Source of the DNA: Candidatus Merdivicinus intestinigallinarum | GTDB lineage: Bacteria; Bacillota; Clostridia; Oscillospirales; Ruminococcaceae | Length of the DNA: 64,000 nucleotides | Assembly (NCBI GenBank): GCA_018713335.1 | Contig: DVOW01000037.1 | Span: 1-64,000, forward strand | Direction of reading: 5' to 3' | In this document: positions 51,630-59,543 of the stretch, one piece after another | Layout of the letters: each line of letters starts with the position of its first letter | How positions within the stretch are numbered: position 1 is the first letter of the stretch | Made by a program: the position numbers and the translations under genes | The notes under the pieces: model-generated | The model's input: only the letters and a program-made list of their open reading frames with translations | What the model was told of the DNA's origin: nothing | The model's database searches: none

Positions 51630-52865
51630 ATGAGAAGAGTAGTCATTACCGGCATCGGGGCCATTACCCCCATCGGAAACGACGTCAAAACCATGTGGGA
51701 CAGCATCCTGGCCGGGAAACACGGCATTGAGGCGGTGGAACGCTTCGACACCTCGGACATCGACGTGAAGCTGGCCGCCATGGTCAAGGATTTCGACCCC
51801 TCCCCTGTTGTGGACAAAAAAGAACAGCGGCGCACCGACCTTTACTGCCAGTACGCCCTCTGCGCCGCCAAAGAGGCCATGGACGACTGCGGCAGCGATT
51901 TGAAGGACCTGGACCCTTACCGTGTGGGCGTCATTGTGGGCAGCGGCATCGGCGGCATCCAGACCTTCGAGGAAGAGCACTCCAAATATGAGCAGAAGGG
52001 CAACAAGCGGGTCTCCGTTTTCTTTATCCCCATGCTCATCAGCAATATGGCGGCGGGCCTCATTTCCATCCGCACCGGCTTCAAGGGCGTGAACTTCGCC
52101 CCGGTCACCGCCTGCGCCACCTCCTCCCATGCCATTGGCGAGGCCTTCCGCCAGATCAAGCACGGCTATTTGGACGCCTGCATCACCGGCGGCGCGGAGG
52201 CCTCCGTCACCAAATTCGCCCTGGCAGGGTTCAATAACATGGGCGCACTGTCCAAATCCACCGACCCGGACCGGGCCTCCATCCCCTTCGACAAGGAACG
52301 GGACGGTTTCGTCATGGGCGAGGGCGCGGGCATGCTGGTTCTGGAGGAATATGAACACGCCAAAGCCCGGGGCGCGCACATTTACGCGGAAATCGCGGGC
52401 TACGGCGCTACCGGCGACGCTTACCACATCACCAGCCCCGCCCCCGACGGGGAAGCGGCAGCCAAGGCCATGCGGCTGGCCTTTGAGGAAGCGGGCCTGA
52501 AGGCCGAGGACATCGATTACGTCAACGCCCACGGCACCTCCACCCCCATCAACGAGCGTTACGAGACCATCGCCGTGAAAAAGGCCCTGGGCGATCACGC
52601 CAAGGACACCCCCGTGTCCTCCACCAAGTCCATGACCGGCCACATGCTGGGGGCCGCAGGGGCCGTGGAGGCCATTATCACCGCCCTGTCCCTGGAAAAC
52701 GGCGTCATCCCTCAGACCCTGGGCTACAAGGTCCCGGACGAGGAATGCGACTTAGACTGCGTCCCGGAAGGCCCCCGCAAAGCGGACCTCCGTGCCGCCC
52801 TGTCCAACTCCCTGGGCTTCGGCGGCCACAACGCCACCCTCTGCCTGAAAAAATACCAGGATTGA
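51630..52865 (+). CDS. fabF: Beta-ketoacyl-ACP synthase II
   Basis: Elongating condensing enzyme, 411 aa. The Cys-His-His triad is C162 (TACATSSHAIGEAF), NAHGTSTP and KSMTGHMLGAAGA. GFGGHNA near the C-terminus is the usual loop. AGGAGG precedes the ATG by 13 nt. It sits between fabG and accB, as in many Clostridia. Confidence 0.97.
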   Translation: MRRVVITGIGAITPIGNDVKTMWDSILAGKHGIEAVERFDTSDIDVKLAAMVKDFDPSPVVDKKEQRRTDLYCQYALCAAKEAMDDCGSDLKDLDPYRVGVIVGSGIGGIQTFEEEHSKYEQKGNKRVSVFFIPMLISNMAAGLISIRTGFKGVNFAPVTACATSSHAIGEAFRQIKHGYLDACITGGAEASVTKFALAGFNNMGALSKSTDPDRASIPFDKERDGFVMGEGAGMLVLEEYEHAKARGAHIYAEIAGYGATGDAYHITSPAPDGEAAAKAMRLAFEEAGLKAEDIDYVNAHGTSTPINERYETIAVKKALGDHAKDTPVSSTKSMTGHMLGAAGAVEAIITALSLENGVIPQTLGYKVPDEECDLDCVPEGPRKADLRAALSNSLGFGGHNATLCLKKYQD

Positions 52866-52885
52866 CCCGAAAGGAAGTGTTTCCC

Positions 52886-53338
52886 ATGTCTGAACTGAAA
52901 CTCACAGTTTCCGAGATCAAGGAACTGATGGACAAAATGGCCGGCGCCGGCCTCACCAGCCTGCGGGTCCGGGACGGCGAATTCGAGCTGTCCTTAAAGG
53001 CGGAGCAGAAAGAGATCCTTGTCCAGGGCGAAGCGGCCCCCGTTGTGAACATCGCCGCCCCGGCGGCCTCTCCCGCCCCCAAAAAGGAGGCGGAGGAGGT
53101 CTCCGGCAATGTGGTGAAATCCCCCATTGTGGGCACCTTCTACGCCGCCCCCTCCCCGGACAAGCCCCCCTTCGTCACCGTGGGCAAGCAGGTGAAAAAG
53201 GGCGACACCCTCTTTATCATTGAGTCCATGAAGCTCATGAACGAGATCCAGAGCGAATTTGACGGCTCCGTCAAGAAAATCCTCGTGGAGGACGGCCAGG
53301 GCGTGGAATACGGCCAGCCGATCCTCATCATTGAATAA
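52886..53338 (+). CDS. accB: Acetyl-CoA carboxylase biotin carboxyl carrier protein
   Basis: 150 aa. The N-terminal part is helical, a linker rich in Ala and Pro spans about 50-72, and the C-terminal biotinyl domain carries K116 in IIESMKLMNEIQ. The usual sequence is EAMKMMNEI; Ser for Ala before Met is a common tolerated change. The thumb SPIVGTFYAAPSPDKPPFV, typical of AccB, is present. AAAGGAAG precedes the ATG. Confidence 0.95.
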   Translation: MSELKLTVSEIKELMDKMAGAGLTSLRVRDGEFELSLKAEQKEILVQGEAAPVVNIAAPAASPAPKKEAEEVSGNVVKSPIVGTFYAAPSPDKPPFVTVGKQVKKGDTLFIIESMKLMNEIQSEFDGSVKKILVEDGQGVEYGQPILIIE

Positions 53339-53353
53339 GAAAGGGGTACTTCC

Positions 53354-53785
53354 ATGGCAGTGTTAAACTTGGAGCAGATCAAGGAGATCATCCCCCACCG
53401 CGACCCCTTCCTGCTGATCGACGAGGTGGTGGAGCTGGAGCCCGGCGTCCGGGCTGTGGCGAAAAAATACTTAAAGCCCGACGAGACCTGGTTCAAGGGC
53501 CATTTCCCCCAGGAACCGGTGCAGCCCGGCGTCCTGACTATTGAAATGCTGGCCCAGACCGGCGCGGTGTGCGCTCTCTGCCTGCCGGAAAACAAGGGGA
53601 AAATCGCCTTTTTCGCCGGCATTGACAAGGCCCGTTTCCGGGGCAAGGCAGGCCCCGGGGACACCCTGACCCTTTCGGTGGAGGTCATCAAGACCGCCCA
53701 CGGCGTCAGCTTCTGCAAGGGTGTGGCCACGGTGGACGGCCGGAAGATTGCCACCGCGGAATTTTCCTCGGTACTGGGGGATTAA
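53354..53785 (+). CDS. fabZ: 3-hydroxyacyl-ACP dehydratase FabZ
   Basis: Hot-dog fold dehydratase, 143 aa. The active-site His is H50 in WFKGHFPQEPVQPGV and the catalytic Glu is E64 in LTIEMLAQTGA. IIPHRDPFLLIDEV at the start is diagnostic. It lies within the accBCDA genes, as in other Clostridia, 15 nt after accB and 6 nt before accC. Confidence 0.97.
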   Translation: MAVLNLEQIKEIIPHRDPFLLIDEVVELEPGVRAVAKKYLKPDETWFKGHFPQEPVQPGVLTIEMLAQTGAVCALCLPENKGKIAFFAGIDKARFRGKAGPGDTLTLSVEVIKTAHGVSFCKGVATVDGRKIATAEFSSVLGD

Positions 53786-53791
53786 CAGCGT

Positions 53792-55147
53792 ATGTTTCAT
53801 AAAATTCTGATTGCCAACCGCGGGGAAATTGCGGTTCGGATTATACGGGCCTGCCGGGAAATGGGGATTTCTACGGTAGCCGTATTTTCCGAGGCGGACC
53901 GTTCCGCCCTCCACGCCCAGATTGCCGACGAGGCCATCTGCATCGGCCCCGCCAAAACGGCGGACAGCTACTTAAACGTAAAAGCCATTCTGGCGGCCTG
54001 CGAGCTGACCGGCGCGGAAGCCGTCCATCCGGGCTTTGGATTCCTGTCGGAGAACGCCAATTTCGCCCGGATGTGCGAAAAATGCGGCATCACCTTCATC
54101 GGGCCGCCCCCCTCCGCCATGGACCGCATGGGGGACAAGGCCATGGCCAAGGCCACTATGAAGGCCGCGGGCGTGCCGGTGGTGTCCGGCTCTGACGGGG
54201 AGATCTCCTCCCTGGAGGAGGCCAAAGCCATCGCGGCGGAAATCGGCTACCCGGTCATGGTCAAAGCATCGGCCGGCGGCGGCGGCCGGGGCATCCGGCG
54301 GGTGGAGGACGAAGCCCAGCTGGAAAGCGCCATTTTGACCGCCAAACAGGAGGCCAAGAGCTTTTTCGGCAACGACGGCATTTATTTGGAGAAATTTATT
54401 GTGGACCCCCGCCATGTGGAAATCCAGGTGGTGGCGGACAATTACGGCAACATCGTCCATTTAGGGGAACGGGACTGCTCCCTGCAGCGCCGGAACCAGA
54501 AAATGATCGAGGAGTGCCCCTGCCCTGTTTTGACCCCCGCCCTGCGGGAGGAAATGGGCGCGGCGGCCGTCAAAGCGGCGGCGGCCTGCGGCTACCGGAA
54601 CGTCGGCACCATTGAGTTCCTGCTTTCCGGGGAGAATTTCTACTTCATGGAAATGAACACCCGCATCCAGGTGGAGCACCCCATCACGGAGCTTGTGACG
54701 GGCATCGATTTGGTGAAAACCCAGATCCGCATTGCGGCAAAGGAGCCCTTGAAGCTGCGCCAGTCGGACGTCCGCATGACCGGCCACGCCATTGAGTGCC
54801 GCATCAACGCCGAGAACCCGGCGGAGGACTTCCGTCCCTGCCCCGGCCGGATCGCGGGGCTGCATATGCCCGGCGGCCCGGGGATCCGCATCGATTCCGC
54901 CATGTACCAGGGCTGCGAGATCTCCCCCTGGTACGACTCCATGATCGCCAAGCTCATCGCCTACGCCCCCACCAGAGAAGAAGCCATGATGAAAATGAAG
55001 TGGGCTTTGGCGGAATTTTTGGTGGAAGGGGTTGACACCAATATAGATTTTCAGTTAAACTTAATTAAAGACGCCGATGTAGAGGCCGCCAACTACGATA
55101 TCGGTTTCCTGGCCCGGCGGAAGGACCTTCTGCCCCGGAAACCTTAA
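53792..55147 (+). CDS. accC: Acetyl-CoA carboxylase, biotin carboxylase subunit
   Basis: ATP-grasp enzyme that carboxylates the biotin of AccB. 451 aa. FHKILIANRGEIAVRIIRAC at the start, HPGFGFLSENANFA, the ATP loop KASAGGGGRGIRRV, and the catalytic MNTRIQVEHPITELVTG are all intact. It is part of the fab/acc operon, followed after 37 nt by accD. Confidence 0.97.
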   Translation: MFHKILIANRGEIAVRIIRACREMGISTVAVFSEADRSALHAQIADEAICIGPAKTADSYLNVKAILAACELTGAEAVHPGFGFLSENANFARMCEKCGITFIGPPPSAMDRMGDKAMAKATMKAAGVPVVSGSDGEISSLEEAKAIAAEIGYPVMVKASAGGGGRGIRRVEDEAQLESAILTAKQEAKSFFGNDGIYLEKFIVDPRHVEIQVVADNYGNIVHLGERDCSLQRRNQKMIEECPCPVLTPALREEMGAAAVKAAAACGYRNVGTIEFLLSGENFYFMEMNTRIQVEHPITELVTGIDLVKTQIRIAAKEPLKLRQSDVRMTGHAIECRINAENPAEDFRPCPGRIAGLHMPGGPGIRIDSAMYQGCEISPWYDSMIAKLIAYAPTREEAMMKMKWALAEFLVEGVDTNIDFQLNLIKDADVEAANYDIGFLARRKDLLPRKP

Positions 55148-55184
55148 GCGGCCCAAATTTGACAGAAAGGCTTGAGTAACGTTT

Positions 55185-56063
55185 ATGCTGGAAGATCTTT
55201 TTAAAGTCGTCAAGTCCCGGCTGGACACCGACAGCAAAAGCAGCGGCCCGGTCCGGTCCAAAATCCCCAGCGGGCTTTTGTTCAAATGCCCCCGCTGCCA
55301 AAACGTCATGTTTATGGACGAGTTCCAGTCCGCCATGAAGGTCTGCTCCGCCTGCTCCTACCACGCCCGGATTTCCGCCCGGGAACGGCTGGACATTACG
55401 GTGGACAAGGACAGCTTCGTGGAATACGACGCCGAAATGTGCTCCAAAAACCCTTTGGATTTCCCGGAATATCAGGAAAAGCTGGAGGCCGCCCAGGAAG
55501 CTACGGGGCTTAAAGACGCGGTCATCACCGGGGAATGCGCCATCCGCACCCGGAAATGCGTCATCGTCATTATGGATTCCCATTTCATGATGGCCTCCAT
55601 GGGCTCCGTTGTGGGGGAAAAGATCACCCGGGCCTTTGAACGGGCCACGGAAAAACGCCTGCCGGTGGTGCTTTTCGCCGCGTCCGGCGGCGCAAGGATG
55701 CAGGAAGGTATCCTTTCCCTGATGCAGATGGCCAAAACCTCGGCCGCTGTGGCCCGGCATTCCGACGCGGGGCTCTTATACATCACTGTCCTCACCGACC
55801 CCACCACCGGCGGTGTGACCGCCTCCTTCGCCTCTTTGGGGGACATTATCATCGCCGAGCCTAAGGCCCTCATCGGCTTTGCCGGGCGGCGGGTCATTGA
55901 GGGGACCATCAAGCAGCGGCTGCCGGACGAGTTCCAGTCGGCGGAATTTCTGCTGGAACACGGGTTTGTGGACATGATCGTCAGCCGGGTGAACATGCGG
56001 CGGACCATTTCCAAGCTCTTAAAGCTTCATCTCAGCGCAACGGAGGGAGAAAGTCATGAGTGA
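55185..56063 (+). CDS. accD: Acetyl-CoA carboxylase carboxyltransferase subunit beta
   Basis: 292 aa. A zinc ribbon uses C35, C38, C54 and C57 (FKCPRCQNVMF ... VCSACSYHAR). The crotonase-fold carboxyltransferase domain contains ASGGARMQEGILSLMQMAKT and LTDPTTGGVTASFA, matching the family. The 3' end overlaps accA by 8 nt, so the alpha and beta subunits are made together. Confidence 0.97.
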   Translation: MLEDLFKVVKSRLDTDSKSSGPVRSKIPSGLLFKCPRCQNVMFMDEFQSAMKVCSACSYHARISARERLDITVDKDSFVEYDAEMCSKNPLDFPEYQEKLEAAQEATGLKDAVITGECAIRTRKCVIVIMDSHFMMASMGSVVGEKITRAFERATEKRLPVVLFAASGGARMQEGILSLMQMAKTSAAVARHSDAGLLYITVLTDPTTGGVTASFASLGDIIIAEPKALIGFAGRRVIEGTIKQRLPDEFQSAEFLLEHGFVDMIVSRVNMRRTISKLLKLHLSATEGESHE

Positions 56064-56871
56064 ACTGACCGCATGGGAACGGATCGAGCTGATCCGCCAC
56101 AAAAACCGTCCCACCCTCAACGATTACATCCCCCTGATTTTTGATGAGTTTTACGAAATGCACGGCGACCGCTATTTCGGGGACGATCCGGCCATTATGG
56201 GCGGCATCGGCCGGTTAAACGGCATCCCGGTAACGGTCATCGGCCAGGTAAAGGGGCGGGATTTGGAGGAAAACAAGAAAACCAATTTCGCCTCCCCCAA
56301 CCCGGAGGGCTACCGCAAAGCCCTGCGGCTGGCTAAGCAGGCGGAGAAGTTCCACCGGCCGGTGATCTGCTTTATCGACACCCCCGGCGCCTTCTGCGGC
56401 GTGGCCGCGGAGGAACGGGGACAGGGCGAGGCCATTGCCCGGAACCTGCTGGAATTTTCCCGGCTGAAGACCCCCATCGTTTCGGTGGTGCTGGGAGAGG
56501 GCGGCTCCGGCGGCGCGTTGGCCTTAGGGGTGTGCGACGCCCTTTATATGCTGGAAAACGCCGTGTACAGCGCCATTTCCCCCAGAGGCTGCGCCAGCAT
56601 CCTTTGGAAGGACGCCTCCAAGGAAAAGGAGGCGGCGGAGCAGCTGCACATTACGGCGGAGGATCTGGTATCCTTAGGCGTCTGCGACGGCATCATCCCG
56701 GAGCCTCCCGGAGGGGCCCACACGGACCACAATCTGATGGCGGAGAACATCGCCGACACGGTTTTGGAAAGTATTCAAAATTTTATGCAAAAAAGTGTTG
56801 CAAATTTGCTGGAAGCACGCTATAATAAATTCAGAAAAATCGGTGAATTTGAAGAATTTGCCAACCAATAA
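56056..56871 (+). CDS. accA: Acetyl-CoA carboxylase carboxyltransferase subunit alpha
   Basis: 271 aa, the short form usual in Clostridia. RPTLNDYIPLIFDEFYEMHGDR, VIGQVKGRD, PEGYRKALRLAKQAEKF, FIDTPGAF and GEGGSGGALALGV are all typical of AccA. It overlaps accD by 8 nt. The last part of the gene is A/T-rich and contains the promoter of acpP. It ends the uninterrupted fab/acc operon. Confidence 0.97.
   Translation: MSELTAWERIELIRHKNRPTLNDYIPLIFDEFYEMHGDRYFGDDPAIMGGIGRLNGIPVTVIGQVKGRDLEENKKTNFASPNPEGYRKALRLAKQAEKFHRPVICFIDTPGAFCGVAAEERGQGEAIARNLLEFSRLKTPIVSVVLGEGGSGGALALGVCDALYMLENAVYSAISPRGCASILWKDASKEKEAAEQLHITAEDLVSLGVCDGIIPEPPGGAHTDHNLMAENIADTVLESIQNFMQKSVANLLEARYNKFRKIGEFEEFANQ
56798..56826 (+). 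promoter_or_regulatory. acpP promoter inside the accA 3' end
   Basis: TTGCAA at 56798-56803, a 17-nt spacer and TATAAT at 56821-56826. A second -10-like TATAAT lies at 56898-56903 without a good -35. An extra promoter fits the high demand for acyl carrier protein. Confidence 0.6.
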
Positions 56872-56939
56872 CCCTGTGGTTATAACCGCGACTGCGTTAT
56901 AATAAAAAATTGTCAAATCATTTGAAGGAGGAAAATCTC

Positions 56940-57167
56940 ATGGTATTTGAGAAAGTCCGCGATATTCTTGTTGAACAGCTGGATGTCGAAGAAGAAAAAG
57001 TAAGCATGGAGGCGTCCATCATGGATGACCTGGGTGCGGATTCCCTGGACATCGTTGACCTGGTAATGTCCCTTGAGGACGAGTTCGGCGTGGAAATTCC
57101 CGACGATCAGGTGGAGAACATCAAGACCGTTGGGGACATCGTGAAATACATTGAGGATAATGCATAA
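56940..57167 (+). CDS. acpP: Acyl carrier protein
   Basis: 75-aa acidic four-helix carrier. The phosphopantetheine attachment is S35 in [15 protein letters not shown], and [18 protein letters not shown] is the typical end. AAGGAGG (56925-56931) lies 8 nt before the ATG. It is placed after accA rather than near fabK/fabF. A terminator follows. Confidence 0.97.
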   Translation: MVFEKVRDILVEQLDVEEEKVSMEASIMDDLGADSLDIVDLVMSLEDEFGVEIPDDQVENIKTVGDIVKYIEDNA

Positions 57168-57181
57168 TCAGATGTTTTTCT

Positions 57182-57210
57182 GGGGCAGCCTTTCGGGGCT
57201 GTCCCTTTTG
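57182..57210 (+). terminator. Terminator after acpP
   Basis: GGGGCAGCC and GGCTGTCCC pair (one G-U), with a TTTCGG loop and TTTTG behind. It ends the fab/acc/acpP region. Confidence 0.8.
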
Positions 57211-57242
57211 CATACCGGCTGTAACACATTAGAGGGCCTTCT

Positions 57243-57251
57243 CATAGTATA
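57243..57251 (+). promoter_or_regulatory. Possible mother-cell sigma (SigE/SigK-like) -10 element
   Basis: CATAGTATA matches the CATANNNTA consensus, 31 nt before the Cys-rich peptide start. An AC at about 15 nt upstream could serve as a weak -35. Tentative. Confidence 0.35.
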
Positions 57252-57281
57252 GGATACATCAAACAAAGGAGGTTCTCTTCT

Positions 57282-57458
57282 ATGAACTGTTTTGGCGGAA
57301 ATAATTGCAGCTGGATCATCATTATCATCCTTCTCCTGATCTGCTGCGGCGGATGCGGCAACAACAACAGCTGCGGGTGCAGCAACAACTGCGGATGCAA
57401 CAACGGCTGCGGATGCAACAACAACTGCGGCTGTGACAATAGCTGCAGCTGCTGCTGA
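57282..57458 (+). CDS. Small cysteine-rich membrane peptide (high-cysteine type)
   Basis: 58 aa with 16 cysteines. The short N-terminus MNCFGGNNCS is followed by a hydrophobic stretch WIIIIILLLI (11-20) and a Cys-Gly-Cys/Asn repeat (SCGCSNNCGCNNGCGCNNN). AAAGGAGG precedes the ATG at good spacing, and codon periodicity is clear. It is like short Gly-Asn-Cys-rich peptides of spore-formers sometimes called high-cysteine proteins, but I know of no assigned function. It shares the CGC repeat style with the 209-aa protein at 44297. Confidence 0.75.
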   Translation: MNCFGGNNCSWIIIIILLLICCGGCGNNNSCGCSNNCGCNNGCGCNNNCGCDNSCSCC

Positions 57459-57489
57459 CCCCTTCCCTTCCCCGCGGGGCGGCCTTGAT

Positions 57490-57672
57490 CGGCCGCCCCT
57501 TGCAATTTATCCGGGACGGCGAACCGCCGTTCAGAAATCTGACGCGTGGCATAACGGCCGCGGGGCCTCCCCGCCCCTACAAATCCGATCGAAACATCCC
57601 GAATAAAAATGTAGGGGACGATGCCCACATCGTCCCCCGTTTTCTATATAACCAAACCGAAAAGAAATTTGC
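57490..57672. repeat. Intergenic hairpin repeats (A)
   Basis: GGGACGGCGAACCGCCG-type head, a GCGGGGAGGCCCCGC-like module read as CCGCGGGGCCTCCCCGCCCC, and a TGTAGGGG/GATGCCCACATCG hairpin (57611-57640). It lies between the convergent Cys-rich gene and the isomerase gene. Confidence 0.7.
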
Positions 57673-57688
57673 ATGAGCCGTCGCGCAT

Positions 57689-58573
57689 TTATTCGCAGGA
57701 AATGCCGTGGCGGGTCAGGAGGTCCCGCATGACATCGGCCTGGAGCTTCACCGCCGTTTCCGCGGCGGCCGCCGGCAGCAGGTGGCAGGTACTGGTGGCC
57801 TCCGAGGAAAATTCCCCGTCGTAGCCGATCTCCTTCAATGCCTCCACAAAGGCGTCCCAGTCGATGTTTCCGTAGCCGCAGACCTGGTGGTCGTCGTTCA
57901 CGGCGTAGTTATCGTGGACATGCAGGAGCTTCAAATGCTTGCCCAGCTTCCGGGCCGCCAGGGCCGGGGATTCCCGCAGGATGTTCACATGGCCGGTATC
58001 CAGGCAGACGGCCACCCAGGGGCTGTTCAGCCGCCGGACGCACTCCAGGATCTCCTCCATGGTGGAAAAAGTGGTGCGGCAGATGCGGCTCACCACCGGG
58101 TCCCAGCCAAACATGTTTTCCAAGGCGATGGTCACCTTATGTTTTTCCGCCAAAGGCAGGAACTCCCGGTAAAATTCCACGTTCAGGGCCAGATACTCCT
58201 CGGCGTGCTCGCCGTTGATGCCGTCGGCGAACATCCGGGGGTGGATGACCAGGTAGGGAGAGCCCAGGATCTCGCAGAGCCGGAACATCCGCCGGGTGGT
58301 TTCCATTTTGGCTTCAAAGACCTCCGGCGTGTCCCCATAGGACAGCATGGGGGCATGGACCTGGGAAAAAACGATGCCGCTTTCGTCCGCCGCCTCTTTC
58401 AAAGTGCGGGCGTAGTCCTCCCAGCCGGGCCGCAGGTAAAGGCTGCCGGGCATCCCATAATTATAGCCGCTGTAATCCAAAGCGGAAACGCCCAAAGCCG
58501 CGTAATGGCGGATGGCTTCCCGTTCGTCCGGGTATTTTTTCATTAAACAGTCGCTGCAAACACCGAGTTTCAT
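57689..58573 (-). CDS. Sugar phosphate isomerase/epimerase family protein (AP endonuclease 2 TIM barrel)
   Basis: 294-aa TIM barrel. It has the metal-site segments VFSQVHAPMLSYG, YLVIHPRMFADG, TIALENMFG, AVCLDTGHVNI, LLHVHDNYAVNDDHQ and GEFSSEAT, the pattern of xylose-isomerase-like AP2 proteins (IolE, IolI, hydroxypyruvate isomerase). The exact sugar is unknown. The start at 58573 has GAGGAG at better spacing than the ATG two codons upstream (58579). It is 16 nt downstream of the degV-type gene on the same strand. Confidence 0.85.
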   Translation of the reverse strand: MKLGVCSDCLMKKYPDEREAIRHYAALGVSALDYSGYNYGMPGSLYLRPGWEDYARTLKEAADESGIVFSQVHAPMLSYGDTPEVFEAKMETTRRMFRLCEILGSPYLVIHPRMFADGINGEHAEEYLALNVEFYREFLPLAEKHKVTIALENMFGWDPVVSRICRTTFSTMEEILECVRRLNSPWVAVCLDTGHVNILRESPALAARKLGKHLKLLHVHDNYAVNDDHQVCGYGNIDWDAFVEALKEIGYDGEFSSEATSTCHLLPAAAAETAVKLQADVMRDLLTRHGISCE

Positions 58574-58589
58574 TCTCATTTTCTCCTCA

Positions 58590-59462
58590 TTATCGTTTGG
58601 TCCCAAAGAAGAACAGGGCGATGGTCCCCGGGCCGGAATGGCTCCCGATCACCGGGCCGATCATGCTGATGACCACATCTCTGACCTTCATTTTGGCTTT
58701 CACCTGTTTGGCCACATATTCCGCGTCTTCCGGGGCGTTGCCGTGGCTGATGAAAACCGTCTGCCCTTCCTTGGGGTCGGCGGTTTTGACCATGTGCTCC
58801 ACCAGAGCGTCCAGGGATCTGCGGCGGCCCCGGACCTTTTCCATGGGGATCAAATGTCCCTCGTCGTCCACATGGAGCACCGGCTTGATCCCCAGGGCCG
58901 TCCCGATGACAGCGGCTGCGGGGCTGACCCGTCCGCCCCGTTTCAGGTGGTTTAAGTCGTCCACGGTGAACCAGTGGCACAGGCGCAGGCGGTTGTCCTC
59001 CGCCCATTTGGCAAGTTCCTCAATGCCCATGCCCTCCGCTTTCTTCTTGGCGGCCGTATACACCAAAAGCCCTTCCCCGGCGGAAGCGGCCAGGGTATCC
59101 ACGCAGATGATCTTCGCCTCGGGATATTTACGCAGAAGCTCCTCCGCAGCCAGGCAGGAGCTGTGGAAGGTGCCGCTTAATCCCGAGGAAAAACCCAGAT
59201 ACAGCACGTCCCTTCCCTGCTGTAAAACCGGTTCAAACACCTCCTCAAAGGTCTGCTGGTTGATCTGGCTGGTGGTGGAGGTTTTCCCGGCCTTCAGTCC
59301 GGCGTAAAACTGCCGCATATCATATTCCCGTTCGTCCGGGTAATTGTGGTAGGATTTGCCGTCCAGATGAAATTCCATGGGGATCACGGTGACAGCGCTT
59401 TCCTGGAGCGCAGGGAGGGACAGGTCGCTGGTGGAATCGGTGATGATCGTATAATCGCGCAT
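58590..59462 (-). CDS. DegV family fatty-acid-binding protein
   Basis: 290 aa. The DegV signature IITDSTSDLS, the fatty-acid carboxylate site SGKTSTTSQIN-like segment (KTSTTSQIN), LGFSSGLSGTFHSS, and the C-terminal GPVIGSHSGPGTIALFFFG are intact. Members deliver exogenous fatty acids to the FakA kinase in FakAB systems; no fakA is adjacent. AGGAGG precedes the ATG. Confidence 0.93.
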   Translation of the reverse strand: MRDYTIITDSTSDLSLPALQESAVTVIPMEFHLDGKSYHNYPDEREYDMRQFYAGLKAGKTSTTSQINQQTFEEVFEPVLQQGRDVLYLGFSSGLSGTFHSSCLAAEELLRKYPEAKIICVDTLAASAGEGLLVYTAAKKKAEGMGIEELAKWAEDNRLRLCHWFTVDDLNHLKRGGRVSPAAAVIGTALGIKPVLHVDDEGHLIPMEKVRGRRRSLDALVEHMVKTADPKEGQTVFISHGNAPEDAEYVAKQVKAKMKVRDVVISMIGPVIGSHSGPGTIALFFFGTKR

Positions 59463-59492
59463 ATTTGGGACCTCCTCATATATTCTGTCCCA

Positions 59493-59521
59493 ATTATATA
59501 ATATTTTTTGGAAAATTGCAA
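59493..59521 (-). promoter_or_regulatory. Promoter of the degV-type/isomerase genes
   Basis: On the minus strand TTGCAA, a 17-nt spacer and TATAAT, about 30 nt before the DegV start. Confidence 0.7.
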
Positions 59522-59543
59522 GAAAAATCCGGCCGGAACAGCA

